Shown here: piece after piece, positions 55,373-64,000 of the stretch
Position numbering within the stretch: position 1 is the stretch's first letter
Layout: each line of letters opens with the position of its first letter
Assembly: GCF_001605885.1 (NCBI RefSeq)
Contig: NZ_LRPE01000010.1
Coordinates: forward strand, 1-64,000
Direction: 5' to 3'
From: Acinetobacter lactucae
GTDB lineage: Bacteria; Pseudomonadota; Gammaproteobacteria; Pseudomonadales; Moraxellaceae
Length of the DNA stretch: 64,000 nucleotides
Notes under the pieces: model-generated
Databases searched by the model: none
What the model was told of the DNA's origin: nothing
Seen by the model: only the letters and a program-made list of their open reading frames with translations
Program-made: the position numbers and the translations under genes

Positions 55373-57169
55373 ATGAATAAAAGAATTGATATACAAATTT
55401 TAAGAGCTTTTGCTGTTATTTTTGTCGTGCTGTTCCATCTTGAAGTTACTGGTATACAAAGTGGTTTTCTTGGTGTTGATGTCTTTTTTGTAGTAAGTGG
55501 CTTTTTAATGGCCATTCTATACAAACCTGGAGAGGCAAAAAAGTTCTTTGAAAGACGAGCTAAGCGTTTATTACCTGCATATTTTGCAACAGTAATTCTT
55601 ACATTAATCGCAGCTATATTTGTTGTTCTTCCTTCTGAACAGGAAGCCGTTTTAACTCAATCAATATACAGTATATTCTTTGCTAACAATTTTGGTTTCT
55701 GGCTACAAAACTCGTATTTTAGTAAATCAGATTTTAAACCCCTACTTCATCTGTGGTCTCTTGGTGCTGAGATCCAGTTTTATTTAATAGTACCTCTTTT
55801 AGTATTTTTCTTTAAAAAGTCTAAATTTTTACTTCCGATTGCACTAATTGGCTCACTTCTAAGCTGTATTTTTATCCTAGGTATTGCTCCTCAAACATCA
55901 TTTTTTATGATGCCATTACGTGTTTGGGAGTTTTTAATTGGGTTTGTGGTAGCTTATTATTTAACCATTAATGGTAATATTAAATTTAATAATTACAGTT
56001 TTTTGGGATTAATTGGTTTAGCTATAATTTGTGCCGTACCATTTCTTCATATTGATGGAAATTCTGTAAATCGATTAAATGCACATCCTGGTGTACACGC
56101 ATTAATTGTTTGTATTGCAACAGCCCTAGTTCTGAGTTTTGGATTACCTAAATTTTTACAAAATAGTAAATTAGGTTTACTTCTTTCAAAAATTGGTGAC
56201 TATTCCTACTCTATTTATCTTGTTCACTTTCCCATTATTGTTCTCTATTTATACAAACCTTTTACGGGTACAAATTTACATCCTGAAAATTTATTAGATA
56301 AGATTTCTTTATTTATTCTAATTGTAGTAGCTTCAATTCTAATGCACAAATTGATTGAAACTAGAAACTTTAAGAATATAAAGAGAGAATATCTAGTTTC
56401 TATCATCTCAATAGTTGCATTGGTTGGTATAACGAAAATTACTCAAACCTATTTTTATAATCAGCAAGAGAAAAATATTTTTGCAGGTTTAAAAGACCGT
56501 GCAACGTATCGCTGTGGCAAACTTAAACGTATTTCTGATCCCAAAGCTGTCACATGTAAAATCAACAATGAAAATTTTGAAAAATCAATTTTATTGGTAG
56601 GAAACAGTCATTCAGATTCAATTAAAATGGCATTTTCTGAAGAAGCTGCCAAGAACAAATATAATACTTATTTTGTAGTTTCTAATACTCCTCTAATTGA
56701 AGGACCTTTCACTGTAGATGTTTTACTTAAAGAAGCTGCTCGACTAAAGACAGGGCGAATTGTAATGCATTATTCATCACCAGCCTTAGATGATAAGTTA
56801 CTTGAAAAAATAGAAAGCCTTCTTAAACATAAAAATATTTCAATTGATTTTATTATGCCTGTACCTATTTATAAAGAACCAGTACCAAAAATTCTTTATG
56901 AGAATAATGCTACTGCACAATATGATGTACATAAGTACCTTGATGATAATGCTATCTTCTTTACTAAACTTGAAGTCTTAGAATCTAAGTATAGCAATTT
57001 AAAAATAGATCATGTGAAGCAAATACTTTGTAAGCCTACTTGTATAATTAGTGATGAAAATAAATATCCATATTACTTTGATAGTAATCACTTGAACCTC
57101 ACTGGAGCTAAATTGCTAATCCCCGTGTTTGAAAAAATCTTTTCTTCTTATTCAGATAAGGAAAAATGA
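55373..57169 (+). CDS. OafA-type acyltransferase with C-terminal SGNH domain
   Basis: A 598-residue inner-membrane protein: acyltransferase-3 domain of about ten hydrophobic segments (RIDIQILRAFAVIFVVLFH, residues 4-22; FLGVDVFFVVSGFLMA) and a periplasmic SGNH-hydrolase-like domain from about residue 390 with LLVGNSHSDS (block I) and SNHLNLTGA (block V). It probably O-acetylates capsule or another surface glycan. It lies between gne1 and pgt1, where many capsule loci have nothing. There is no clear ribosome site. It is AT-rich, as transferred genes here are. Confidence 0.88.
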   Translation: MNKRIDIQILRAFAVIFVVLFHLEVTGIQSGFLGVDVFFVVSGFLMAILYKPGEAKKFFERRAKRLLPAYFATVILTLIAAIFVVLPSEQEAVLTQSIYSIFFANNFGFWLQNSYFSKSDFKPLLHLWSLGAEIQFYLIVPLLVFFFKKSKFLLPIALIGSLLSCIFILGIAPQTSFFMMPLRVWEFLIGFVVAYYLTINGNIKFNNYSFLGLIGLAIICAVPFLHIDGNSVNRLNAHPGVHALIVCIATALVLSFGLPKFLQNSKLGLLLSKIGDYSYSIYLVHFPIIVLYLYKPFTGTNLHPENLLDKISLFILIVVASILMHKLIETRNFKNIKREYLVSIISIVALVGITKITQTYFYNQQEKNIFAGLKDRATYRCGKLKRISDPKAVTCKINNENFEKSILLVGNSHSDSIKMAFSEEAAKNKYNTYFVVSNTPLIEGPFTVDVLLKEAARLKTGRIVMHYSSPALDDKLLEKIESLLKHKNISIDFIMPVPIYKEPVPKILYENNATAQYDVHKYLDDNAIFFTKLEVLESKYSNLKIDHVKQILCKPTCIISDENKYPYYFDSNHLNLTGAKLLIPVFEKIFSSYSDKEK

Positions 57170-57209
57170 ATTAACTTAAAATAAATTATTTTTTTAATAT
57201 CATTAACTA

Positions 57210-57242
57210 CCTATAGCTACTTAGTAGCTATAGGCTTATTTT
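57210..57242 (+). terminator. Terminator after the acyltransferase
   Basis: Perfect 11-bp stem (CCTATAGCTAC / GTAGCTATAGG, loop TTA) followed by CTTATTTTTT, 41 bases after the stop. It isolates this gene from pgt1. Confidence 0.85.
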
Positions 57243-57383
57243 TTAGTTAAAATTTCATATTTATTTCTTTATAATTCAAATATTTGTATATTTTTTCGTT
57301 CTTGAAAACTCATAAACCTACCAAGTGAGCAACTAATTTTTATGGTAATATTCGCCATTGCCTTTTGTCCTTTCGCTTAAGTT

Positions 57384-59225
57384 ATGGTTTTTCTGCGTCA
57401 ACAGCTTCTCTTTGTTTTCGTTGCTTTTCTTTCAACTTGTTTGGGATTGTATATTGCATGGGATATGCAATTGAGCCTAATTAAGTTTTATACATATTTG
57501 AGTTCAGATAGGGCTTTGTTTTCAATCTTATTTAATTATGCAGTCATTCAGCTATTTTTTATAGTGACGGGCCGGAGATATACTGCTTTATTGCTGAGCC
57601 AATTATTTGTTATATTTTTAAATTTTATTAATAAAAAGAAGCAACAATATTTATTTAGTAATTTAAGTCCTGAAGATATTTTTCTTGTGCCTGAGGCAAT
57701 GAAAGCAACACCGTGGCATTTACAAGTTATTTTCTTTAGTTCAATTATTTTCTTTCTTATTACCCTGCTAATCGCAATAAGAAAAGAAAGTAAGGCGACA
57801 TTTCATTCCTATGTACCAAATATTATTATTTTTAGTTTATTGAGTAGTAGCTTAATTTATTTAAATTTCATTAGGAATCCTATGGGTGCTTGTTTTTCTG
57901 AAAATAAGCCTATGATTTGTGCAAGCCTACAGGAATTTCCAAATACTAGAAATGACTGGATCGGTGATTATCGGAAAATTCAAGATTATGGTTTTGTGAC
58001 TTTTTACATTTCTAAAGTATTGGATAATGTAACGAGTGTATTATTGCCTAATCAAAAAGTGTCTGAACATGAAATACAGCAAATTTTGCAACAACATCAT
58101 TTGGTTCAATCATTAGAGAAGAATAAGAGGGAATATCCGAATATTGTTGTTATTATGGAAGAGTCTTTTTGGGATTCTCATCATTTAGATAGTGGTTTAC
58201 CCAAAGATTTACTATCTTTTGTTCATCAAAATCAGGTCTCTAATTTATTGTCTCCTTCTTTTGGGGGAGGTACTGCTAATGTCGAGTTTGAAGTCCTGAC
58301 GAGTCTCAATACAACTTTTTTCCCAAATGAGTTGTTATATGTCTCTAAGCTAAAGAAGCCAATTTATGCTCTACCTTATTATTTAAATTCAATTGGTTAT
58401 CAAACAGTTGCAATGCATAATAATTATAGTTACTACTATAATCGTAATAAGGTATATCCAGATTTAGGGTTTGAGAAATTTATATCGCTTGAAAATATGA
58501 TTGCCCATAAAGATCTAGGGAAAGTTATTAATTTGGGTGGCTGGGTTACTGATGATCTTATTTTTGATTCAATTAAGTCTACTTTAAAAGAGAATGAGCT
58601 ACAGCCAAAGTTTATTTATGCGATTACTGTTGAAAATCACCCAATGTACAACGATGATCGATTTGGTAAACAAAATTATAAACTTAATAAAGAGCTATCT
58701 GAAACTGAAAAGCAAAAATTAAGTACTTATACTGCTGGAACTGCGCGTGCTAACCAAAAGCTAAAAGAGCTCGCTGAATATTTAAAGACAGTAGATCGAC
58801 CAACAATTTTAATTGCTTTTGGCGATCATTTGCCGAATCTACAAGAAGTTTATGATAGTTATGATTTTTTTAAAGATGATCCTGAGCGAACTAATTTAAA
58901 AAATTATCAGACACCATTTGTAGTGTGGAGTAATTATAAATTAGATAAGAAGTCTTTAAAGCAACCTTATCTTGCTGCAAGTTTCGTTGCTCCAAAATTG
59001 TTAAAGCTAGCAGGGCTACAGTTGCCAGATTACTATCAATTTGTTGATGACTTTTCGAGTTGTTATAGTGCTATCCATCAAAAATTTATTAATGAAAATC
59101 CTACATGTAATTTTGATAAGAAAGCATTATTAAAAGATTATGAAAATCTAAATAAGGATGTATTAGATGGGCATAATCATACATATAAGATTATGCAGAA
59201 TACTCAAGAAGAGATGGAAAAATAA
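57384..59225 (+). CDS. pgt1: LtaS-like sulfatase-domain membrane protein Pgt1
   Basis: A 613-residue protein with about five N-terminal membrane segments and a periplasmic sulfatase/phosphoglycerol-transferase domain. Active-site region VVIMEESFWD (about residues 253-262), the metal/nucleophile segment SFGGGTANVEFEV (about 290-302), YAITVENHPMY and IAFGDHLPN (metal ligands) match the LtaS/MdoB group. Named pgt1 in Acinetobacter capsule loci; the acceptor is not known. No ribosome site is visible before ATG. Confidence 0.88.
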   Translation: MVFLRQQLLFVFVAFLSTCLGLYIAWDMQLSLIKFYTYLSSDRALFSILFNYAVIQLFFIVTGRRYTALLLSQLFVIFLNFINKKKQQYLFSNLSPEDIFLVPEAMKATPWHLQVIFFSSIIFFLITLLIAIRKESKATFHSYVPNIIIFSLLSSSLIYLNFIRNPMGACFSENKPMICASLQEFPNTRNDWIGDYRKIQDYGFVTFYISKVLDNVTSVLLPNQKVSEHEIQQILQQHHLVQSLEKNKREYPNIVVIMEESFWDSHHLDSGLPKDLLSFVHQNQVSNLLSPSFGGGTANVEFEVLTSLNTTFFPNELLYVSKLKKPIYALPYYLNSIGYQTVAMHNNYSYYYNRNKVYPDLGFEKFISLENMIAHKDLGKVINLGGWVTDDLIFDSIKSTLKENELQPKFIYAITVENHPMYNDDRFGKQNYKLNKELSETEKQKLSTYTAGTARANQKLKELAEYLKTVDRPTILIAFGDHLPNLQEVYDSYDFFKDDPERTNLKNYQTPFVVWSNYKLDKKSLKQPYLAASFVAPKLLKLAGLQLPDYYQFVDDFSSCYSAIHQKFINENPTCNFDKKALLKDYENLNKDVLDGHNHTYKIMQNTQEEMEK

Positions 59226-59237
59226 TTTTCCATCTCT
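59210..59237. terminator. Hairpin over the pgt1 stop, between convergent genes
   Basis: Perfect 12-bp stem (AGAGATGGAAAA / TTTTCCATCTCT), loop ATAA, covering the last codons and stop of pgt1 and lying 15 bases beyond the end of pgm. No T-run on either strand, so termination efficiency is uncertain. Confidence 0.55.
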
Positions 59238-59252
59238 GATATGGAGGAATTA

Positions 59253-60623
59253 TTAAGATTGAATCAGCCCAGTTAACTCATCTATATAATGCTGCATTGG
59301 CTGAGCTTGGCGGTCTGCACGGCTTTCAATATTGAGACGTAATAAGGGTTCAGTATTTGAAGCACGGACGTTAAAACGCCATGCGCCAAAGTCGAGGCTT
59401 ACACCATCGGTACGATCAATTTGTGGATTTTGATCAGCATAGAAATCAAAAATCTTTTGAATAGTGATCTGTGTATCAGCCACTTTAAAGTTGATTTCAC
59501 CACTGCAAGGAAACTTGGTAATCATATTTTCAACGAGGGTTGAAAGAGATTGTCCTGTTTCAGAGAGTAGGGCAACGGTGAGTAACCACGGAATCATACC
59601 GCTGTCGCAGTAAGCAAAGTCACGGAAATAGTGATGGGCACTCATTTCACCGCCATATACAGCATTGTGTTCACGCATGACATCTTTAATGAATGCATGA
59701 CCAGATTTTGACTGTACGGCAATGCCTTTGAATTCATCTACAATATCGAATGTGTTCCACACTAAACGTGGGTCATGAACAATTTTTTCGCCTGACTGTT
59801 TAATCAAGAAAGCTTGAGCCAATAGACCAACAATATAGTAGCCTTCAATGAACTGACCTTTTTCATCGAACAAGAAACAGCGGTCAAAATCGCCATCCCA
59901 TGCAATTCCCATATCGGCTTTATGTTCAATTACAGCATTTCGGGTACTGTCACGGTTTTCAATTAAAATTGGGTTAGGAATCCCATTTGGGAACGTACCA
60001 TCTGCTTCATGATGAATTTTAATAAATTCAACAGGTACCTTAAGCGCTTTAAATTTTTCTTCAATAGCATCAATGACGTGACCAGCTGCACCATTACCTG
60101 CGTTTACCACCAATTTAAGGGGGCGGATTTTTGCAGGTTCAATATAAGTCATTAGGTGGTCAACGAACTCAGGCAAAATGTTATAACTTTGTGTTGTACC
60201 TTTTTGGCTAACCTCCTCAAAGTTATTAATTTCTGCTAAAGCCTGAATTTCTTTTAGACCTGTATCTGCACTAATTGGACGAGCATTTTCTCGAACCAGT
60301 TTCATGCCGTTATAGTCCATTGGGTTATGACTAGCAGTAACCTCAATACCACCTTGTACATCTAAATGAAAAGCAGCGAAGTAAACTTCTTCAGTACCCG
60401 TCATGCCTAAGTCAAGCACATTCACACCCACATCATTTAAACCGCGGATGGTCGCTTGTTTTAAAGACTCACTGCTTAGACGAATATCACAACCTACAAC
60501 AACAGTCTTTGGTTTATAGATTTGTCCGTAAGCGCGGCCAATTTTATAGGCGATTTCTTCATTCAATTCGGTGCCGAGTTTGCCTCGGATATCATAAGCT
60601 TTAAAACACGTTAAAGTAGTCAT
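59253..60623 (-). CDS. pgm: Phosphoglucomutase/phosphomannomutase
   Basis: A 456-residue alpha-D-phosphohexomutase: phosphoserine S98 in TASHNPMD, metal loop DGDFDRCF (about 240-247), sugar loop [10 protein letters not shown], and C-terminal phosphate loop [11 protein letters not shown]. It makes glucose-1-phosphate for GalU. Minus-strand right end of the capsule locus, as is standard. The start at 60623 is the family's. Confidence 0.95.
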   Translation of the reverse strand: MTTLTCFKAYDIRGKLGTELNEEIAYKIGRAYGQIYKPKTVVVGCDIRLSSESLKQATIRGLNDVGVNVLDLGMTGTEEVYFAAFHLDVQGGIEVTASHNPMDYNGMKLVRENARPISADTGLKEIQALAEINNFEEVSQKGTTQSYNILPEFVDHLMTYIEPAKIRPLKLVVNAGNGAAGHVIDAIEEKFKALKVPVEFIKIHHEADGTFPNGIPNPILIENRDSTRNAVIEHKADMGIAWDGDFDRCFLFDEKGQFIEGYYIVGLLAQAFLIKQSGEKIVHDPRLVWNTFDIVDEFKGIAVQSKSGHAFIKDVMREHNAVYGGEMSAHHYFRDFAYCDSGMIPWLLTVALLSETGQSLSTLVENMITKFPCSGEINFKVADTQITIQKIFDFYADQNPQIDRTDGVSLDFGAWRFNVRASNTEPLLRLNIESRADRQAQPMQHYIDELTGLIQS

Positions 60624-60819
60624 TATTCAATTCAATACATGTGGTTTGAGTTGTGTGCACATTATACATAGATCATGAAACAGGGATGTTTATAGTTTTT
60701 ATATTCAAGTTTTACGCTTCATTTCTATAGGCTCAATCTAAATTTGTAAGAATGTTTTTACGACTTTAGTCTAATAAGAAAATCCATAAGTTCAAAATAG
60801 CTTGATTTTACTTATTTCT

Positions 60820-60834
60820 ATTGGTAATACCAAT
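60820..60834. promoter_or_regulatory. LldR-type operator 1
   Basis: ATTGGT-AAT-ACCAAT, perfect 6-3-6 inverted repeat, the GntR/FadR-type pattern TTGGTnnnACCAA known for LldR and PdhR. Its centre lies 105 bases from operator 2. Confidence 0.7.
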
Positions 60835-60923
60835 TTTGAAGTTTATTTAATTATTGACCTCCAAAATAATTGTTCTTATGATGCGATCTGTGGTTTAAGG
60901 AATAACATTTGCACTTAAATTTT

Positions 60924-60940
60924 AATTGGTCATACCAATT
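60924..60940. promoter_or_regulatory. LldR-type operator 2
   Basis: AATTGGT-CAT-ACCAATT, perfect 7-3-7 inverted repeat, 62 bases before the lldP start. With operator 1 it makes the two-site arrangement known for LldR in E. coli. Confidence 0.75.
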
Positions 60941-61001
60941 GTGATAAATGTTTAAAATTTTAAGGTACAAAAATTCGCCCCGGCATTTCAAGGAGATGAC
61001 A

Positions 61002-62663
61002 ATGCTCAATATGTGGCAACAACTTTATGACCCTTTAAATAATATTTGGCTGTCCAGTGCGGTTGCATTAATCCCGATTATTTTCTTCTTTTTGGCATTG
61101 GCTGTATTTCGTTTGAAAGGCAGTATTGCGGGTACAGGCACAGTCATTATTGCATTATTGATTGCTCTCTTTTTCTATCAAATGCCGGGTCAAATGGCCT
61201 TTGCGTCAATCATTTACGGTTTCTTCTATGGTCTATGGCCAATTTCATGGATTATTATTGGGGCAGTTTTTTTATACAAAATTTCGGTAAAAACAGGCCA
61301 GTTTGAGATTATTCGCTCAAGCATTTTGTCGATTACCGAAGACCAACGTCTGCAAATGTTATTGGTTGGTTTTGCCTTTGGTACTTTCTTAGAAGGGGCT
61401 GCAGGCTTTGGTGCTCCAGTTGCGATTACGGCTGCACTCCTTGTAGGTTTAGGGTTTAAACCACTTTATGCTGCTGGTTTATGTTTGATTGTAAATACGG
61501 CGCCAGTGGCATTTGGTGCAATGGGTATTCCAATTATTGTGGCGGGGCAGGTTTCTGGTGTAGACACCATGGAAATTAGCCAAATGGTGGGTCGTCAGTT
61601 GCCATTTTTAGTCATTATCGTATTGTTCTGGATTATGGCGATTATGGATGGCTGGCGTGGTGTTAAGGAAACTTGGCCTGCAGTGTTAGTGGGTGGTGGT
61701 GCTTTTGCGATTGCCCAATATCTTACATCTAACTTCATTGGCCCTGAGTTACCAGATATTACCGCAGCAATTGCGTCCTTGGTGAGCCTGACTTTACTAT
61801 TCCGCGTTTGGAAACCAAAACATATTTTCCGTTTTGAACCTGAAGCAGGTCAAGTATTGACTCAGCAATCTACTACGGTTCAACGTTATAGCATTGGAAA
61901 AATTGTAAAGGCGTGGTCTCCATTTGCCATCTTAACAGTGATGGTCACCATCTGGAGTGTTAAGCCATTTAAAGCTTTATTTGCAAAAGATGGTGCTCTT
62001 GAGCACTGGATTTTTAAACTTGAAGTGCCGTATTTGCATAAATTGGTCGAAAAAATGCCACCAATTGTGGCAGAGATGAAGCCATACGAAGCGATTTATA
62101 AGTTTGATTGGTTCTCTGCTACAGGTACTGCCATTTTTATTGCCGCAATCATCACTGCTATTTTCTTGAAAATGAAAGCGAGTGAAGCTGTAACGACTTT
62201 TGGCGAAACACTCAATGAGTTGAAAACACCGATTTATTCAATTGGTATGGTGCTGGCATTTGCTTTTATTGCGAACTATTCAGGTTTATCTGCAACTTTA
62301 GCTTTGGCTTTATCGCATACGGGTCATGCGTTTACTTTCTTCTCGCCATTTTTGGGTTGGCTTGGTGTGTTCCTTACGGGATCAGATACCTCTTCAAATG
62401 CTCTGTTCTCGGCACTACAGGCGACTACGGCTCAGCAAATTGGTATTCCAGAAGTGTTGCTTGTAGCTGCGAATACCAGCGGTGGTGTAACAGGTAAGAT
62501 GATTTCTCCACAATCGATTGCCATTGCTTGTGCAGCGGTAGGCTTAGTTGGAAAAGAATCTGACTTGTTCCGTTTCACGGTAAAACATAGCATCATATTC
62601 ACTGTCTTTGTTGGCATCATTATTACGGTTCAGGCTTATCTGGTTCCGTGGATGATTCCATAA
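61002..62663 (+). CDS. lldP: L-lactate permease
   Basis: A 553-residue transporter of the LctP family with about 13 membrane segments. N-terminal [19 protein letters not shown]; internal [20 protein letters not shown] (about residues 122-141) and [15 protein letters not shown] are family blocks. The frame is open from 60948, but AAGGAG lies at proper distance only from ATG 61002 (ATG 60996 is too close). It imports lactate for LldD. First gene of lldP-lldR-lldD; standard right border of the capsule locus. Confidence 0.95.
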   Translation: MLNMWQQLYDPLNNIWLSSAVALIPIIFFFLALAVFRLKGSIAGTGTVIIALLIALFFYQMPGQMAFASIIYGFFYGLWPISWIIIGAVFLYKISVKTGQFEIIRSSILSITEDQRLQMLLVGFAFGTFLEGAAGFGAPVAITAALLVGLGFKPLYAAGLCLIVNTAPVAFGAMGIPIIVAGQVSGVDTMEISQMVGRQLPFLVIIVLFWIMAIMDGWRGVKETWPAVLVGGGAFAIAQYLTSNFIGPELPDITAAIASLVSLTLLFRVWKPKHIFRFEPEAGQVLTQQSTTVQRYSIGKIVKAWSPFAILTVMVTIWSVKPFKALFAKDGALEHWIFKLEVPYLHKLVEKMPPIVAEMKPYEAIYKFDWFSATGTAIFIAAIITAIFLKMKASEAVTTFGETLNELKTPIYSIGMVLAFAFIANYSGLSATLALALSHTGHAFTFFSPFLGWLGVFLTGSDTSSNALFSALQATTAQQIGIPEVLLVAANTSGGVTGKMISPQSIAIACAAVGLVGKESDLFRFTVKHSIIFTVFVGIIITVQAYLVPWMIP

Positions 62664-62682
62664 CTCTAGTGAAGGAAACGCA

Positions 62683-63435
62683 ATGAGAATCTCCGATCAA
62701 GTGGTCATGAAATTGCAGGCATTAATTGAAGAGCGTCACATGAAAAAAGGTGACCGTTTGCCTGCCGAGCGCCAGCTTGCAACAAGCTTAGGAGTTTCTC
62801 GTCCTTCTTTGCGTGAAGCGATTCAACAGCTCAATAGTCAAGGGGTGCTCAGTAGCCGCCGTGGCGATGGGACTTATATTCAACAGTTACCTGAACAGTG
62901 GCCACAGCAACTGATTGTGAACCCGATTAGTAACCTGATTGAAGAAGATCCGCTCTACCGTTTTGATGTGCAAGAGGCGCGGTTATTACTTGAAGGCGGC
63001 ACTGCTTGGTATGCCGCATTACGCTCAACGCCTGAAGACCGCGCCAAAATTCATCATTATTTTAATGAAATTAGTCGCCACCAAAATGCGGGTGACTCAG
63101 CACAGGCTGCGGTGGCGGATGCTGAATTCCACTTAGCGATTGCTGAAGCATCTCACAATGTGGTGCTGATTCAAATGATGCGTAGTTTGTTTGATTTGCT
63201 GCAATACAACGTCTTGTTGGGACGTAAAAAAGTTTATAACGACCCAGTCAATGGTGACTTGCTGAGCGAGCAGCATTTTCAAGTGATGGATGCTATTGAT
63301 CGTAAAGATCCCGAGGCCGCACGCCAAGCTGTCTGCGGTCATATTGAATTTGTGATTAATCATGTACGTTCTCTGGATGAAGACGAAGCTCGCCAGAAAC
63401 GTGCAAATCGTTTAAATAGAGTTGATTCAAAATGA
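62683..63435 (+). CDS. lldR: Lactate-responsive GntR-family regulator
   Basis: A 250-residue FadR-subfamily regulator: N-terminal winged helix ([20 protein letters not shown], about residues 26-45) and a C-terminal FCD ligand domain (about 90-230; [14 protein letters not shown] with metal/ligand histidines). It should bind the palindromes at 60820 and 60924 and release in lactate. 19 bases after lldP; overlaps lldD by 4 bases. Confidence 0.93.
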   Translation: MRISDQVVMKLQALIEERHMKKGDRLPAERQLATSLGVSRPSLREAIQQLNSQGVLSSRRGDGTYIQQLPEQWPQQLIVNPISNLIEEDPLYRFDVQEARLLLEGGTAWYAALRSTPEDRAKIHHYFNEISRHQNAGDSAQAAVADAEFHLAIAEASHNVVLIQMMRSLFDLLQYNVLLGRKKVYNDPVNGDLLSEQHFQVMDAIDRKDPEAARQAVCGHIEFVINHVRSLDEDEARQKRANRLNRVDSK

Positions 63436-64000
63436 TTATTTCTTCTGGCAATGATTATCGTGCGGCGGCACAACGTCGCTTACCGCCATTTTTATTTCAT
63501 TACATTGATGGTGGAGCGTATTCGGAATATACCTTAAAGCGGAACGTACAAGATTTGTCAGAAATTGCATTGCGTCAACGTGTGCTCAATGACATGTCAG
63601 CGTTGAGTTTAGAGACAAAACTGTTTAATGAAACTTTGTCGATGCCGGTTGCATTAGCGCCTGTAGGTTTAACGGGCATGTATGCGCGCCGTGGTGAAGT
63701 GCAAGCTGCGATGGCAGCCGATAAAAAGGGCATTCCATTTACGCTTTCAACGGTTTCTGTCTGTCCGATTGAAGAAGTTGCACCTGCAATTAATCGCCCG
63801 ATGTGGTTTCAGCTTTATGTGTTACGTGACCGCGGTTTTATGCGTAATGCTTTGGAGCGTGCAAAAGCGGCAGGCTGTTCAACACTGGTGTTTACTGTAG
63901 ATATGCCTGTGCCAGGGGCGCGTTACCGTGATGCTCATTCCGGTATGAGTGGACCAAATGCAGCGATGCGTCGTTATATGCAGTCTGTGTTCCATCCGCA
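63432..64000 (+). CDS. lldD: FMN-dependent L-lactate dehydrogenase (partial, runs off the window)
   Basis: The first 189 codons of LldD, which oxidises L-lactate to pyruvate at the inner membrane. Reads [37 protein letters not shown] (about residues 22-38), [19 protein letters not shown] (about 71-89), [25 protein letters not shown] and [17 protein letters not shown]-binding alpha-hydroxyacid oxidase blocks. The start ATG overlaps the lldR stop. The C-terminal half with the catalytic His-Arg lies outside the window. Confidence 0.95.
   Translation, partial: MIISSGNDYRAAAQRRLPPFLFHYIDGGAYSEYTLKRNVQDLSEIALRQRVLNDMSALSLETKLFNETLSMPVALAPVGLTGMYARRGEVQAAMAADKKGIPFTLSTVSVCPIEEVAPAINRPMWFQLYVLRDRGFMRNALERAKAAGCSTLVFTVDMPVPGARYRDAHSGMSGPNAAMRRYMQSVFHP

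Larger units (their letters stand above)
60624..61001. promoter_or_regulatory. Control region pgm / lldP
   Basis: 378 AT-rich bases between divergent pgm (minus) and lldP (plus). No gene seen. Two operator-like palindromes for the lld operon are listed separately. The remainder is A+T-rich without a confident promoter. Confidence 0.6.

Noticed and set aside
60948..61001. Upstream start of lldP at 60948
   Set aside because: The clear AAGGAG lies at proper distance from ATG 61002, and the added 18 residues are unlike the family's N-terminus.
1..64000. Search for tRNA, rRNA, CRISPR, insertion sequences, integrases, toxin-antitoxin or defence genes
   Set aside because: No convincing sign of any was seen by eye on either strand.

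Overview
The window looks like chromosomal DNA of an Acinetobacter species, most likely of the A. calcoaceticus-baumannii complex. The evidence is the low-GC coding sequence and a capsule (K) locus with the Acinetobacter layout: fkpA, then wzc-wzb-wza on the minus strand, then gna, a sugar/transferase block, an initiating transferase, galU-ugd-gpi-gne1-pgt1 on the plus strand, pgm on the minus strand, then lldP. This is judged from protein sequence recognition; no database was searched. I see no tRNA, rRNA, CRISPR array, insertion sequence or phage gene.

Positions 1-8150 hold a small ankyrin protein, an FMN reductase, the conserved ribF-ileS-lspA-fkpB cluster, a TDT-family transporter and a short nucleosidase. 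Positions 8150-16700 hold a TetR regulator, a sulfonate-use operon with two substrate-binding proteins (ssu), argA, and two RcnB-like secreted proteins. Positions 16870-24700 hold yciK, a gph-like gene that by context is probably mupP, ubiG, dsbA, a TetR gene, a desT-desCB fatty-acid desaturation unit with clear operator palindromes, and rph. Positions 24800-31000 hold a small lipoprotein and a Tat-exported phospholipase C, a gene-poor stretch with strong RNA-like hairpins and an untracked 55-residue protein gene, nadC, ampD and murJ.

Positions 31040-60620 are the capsule locus with its two flanking FKBP isomerase genes. Export: wza, wzb, wzc. Nucleotide sugars: gna-dgaA-dgaB-dgaC should make UDP-GlcNAc3NAcA, mnaA UDP-ManNAc, galU/ugd/gpi/gne1/pgm the common sugars. 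Assembly: an ItrA initiating transferase, four glycosyltransferases, Wzx and Wzy. Decoration: a hexapeptide acetyltransferase and an OafA-type acyltransferase with an SGNH domain. The central genes (about 40.7-49.4 kb) are visibly more AT-rich than the ends, as expected for an exchanged serotype block. Signs of past exchange include a 19-codon stump of an epimerase gene between wzx and the next transferase. Positions 60900-64000 hold lldP-lldR-lldD (lactate use; lldD runs off the window), preceded by two LldR-like operators.

No clearly new defence or mobile system is visible. The items most worth checking are the structured, probably transcribed region between plc and nadC, the Ugd protein lacking its family's catalytic cysteine, the 9-bp inverted repeat in the wza-gna control region, the epimerase stump, and a terminator placed directly before the fkpA ribosome binding site.
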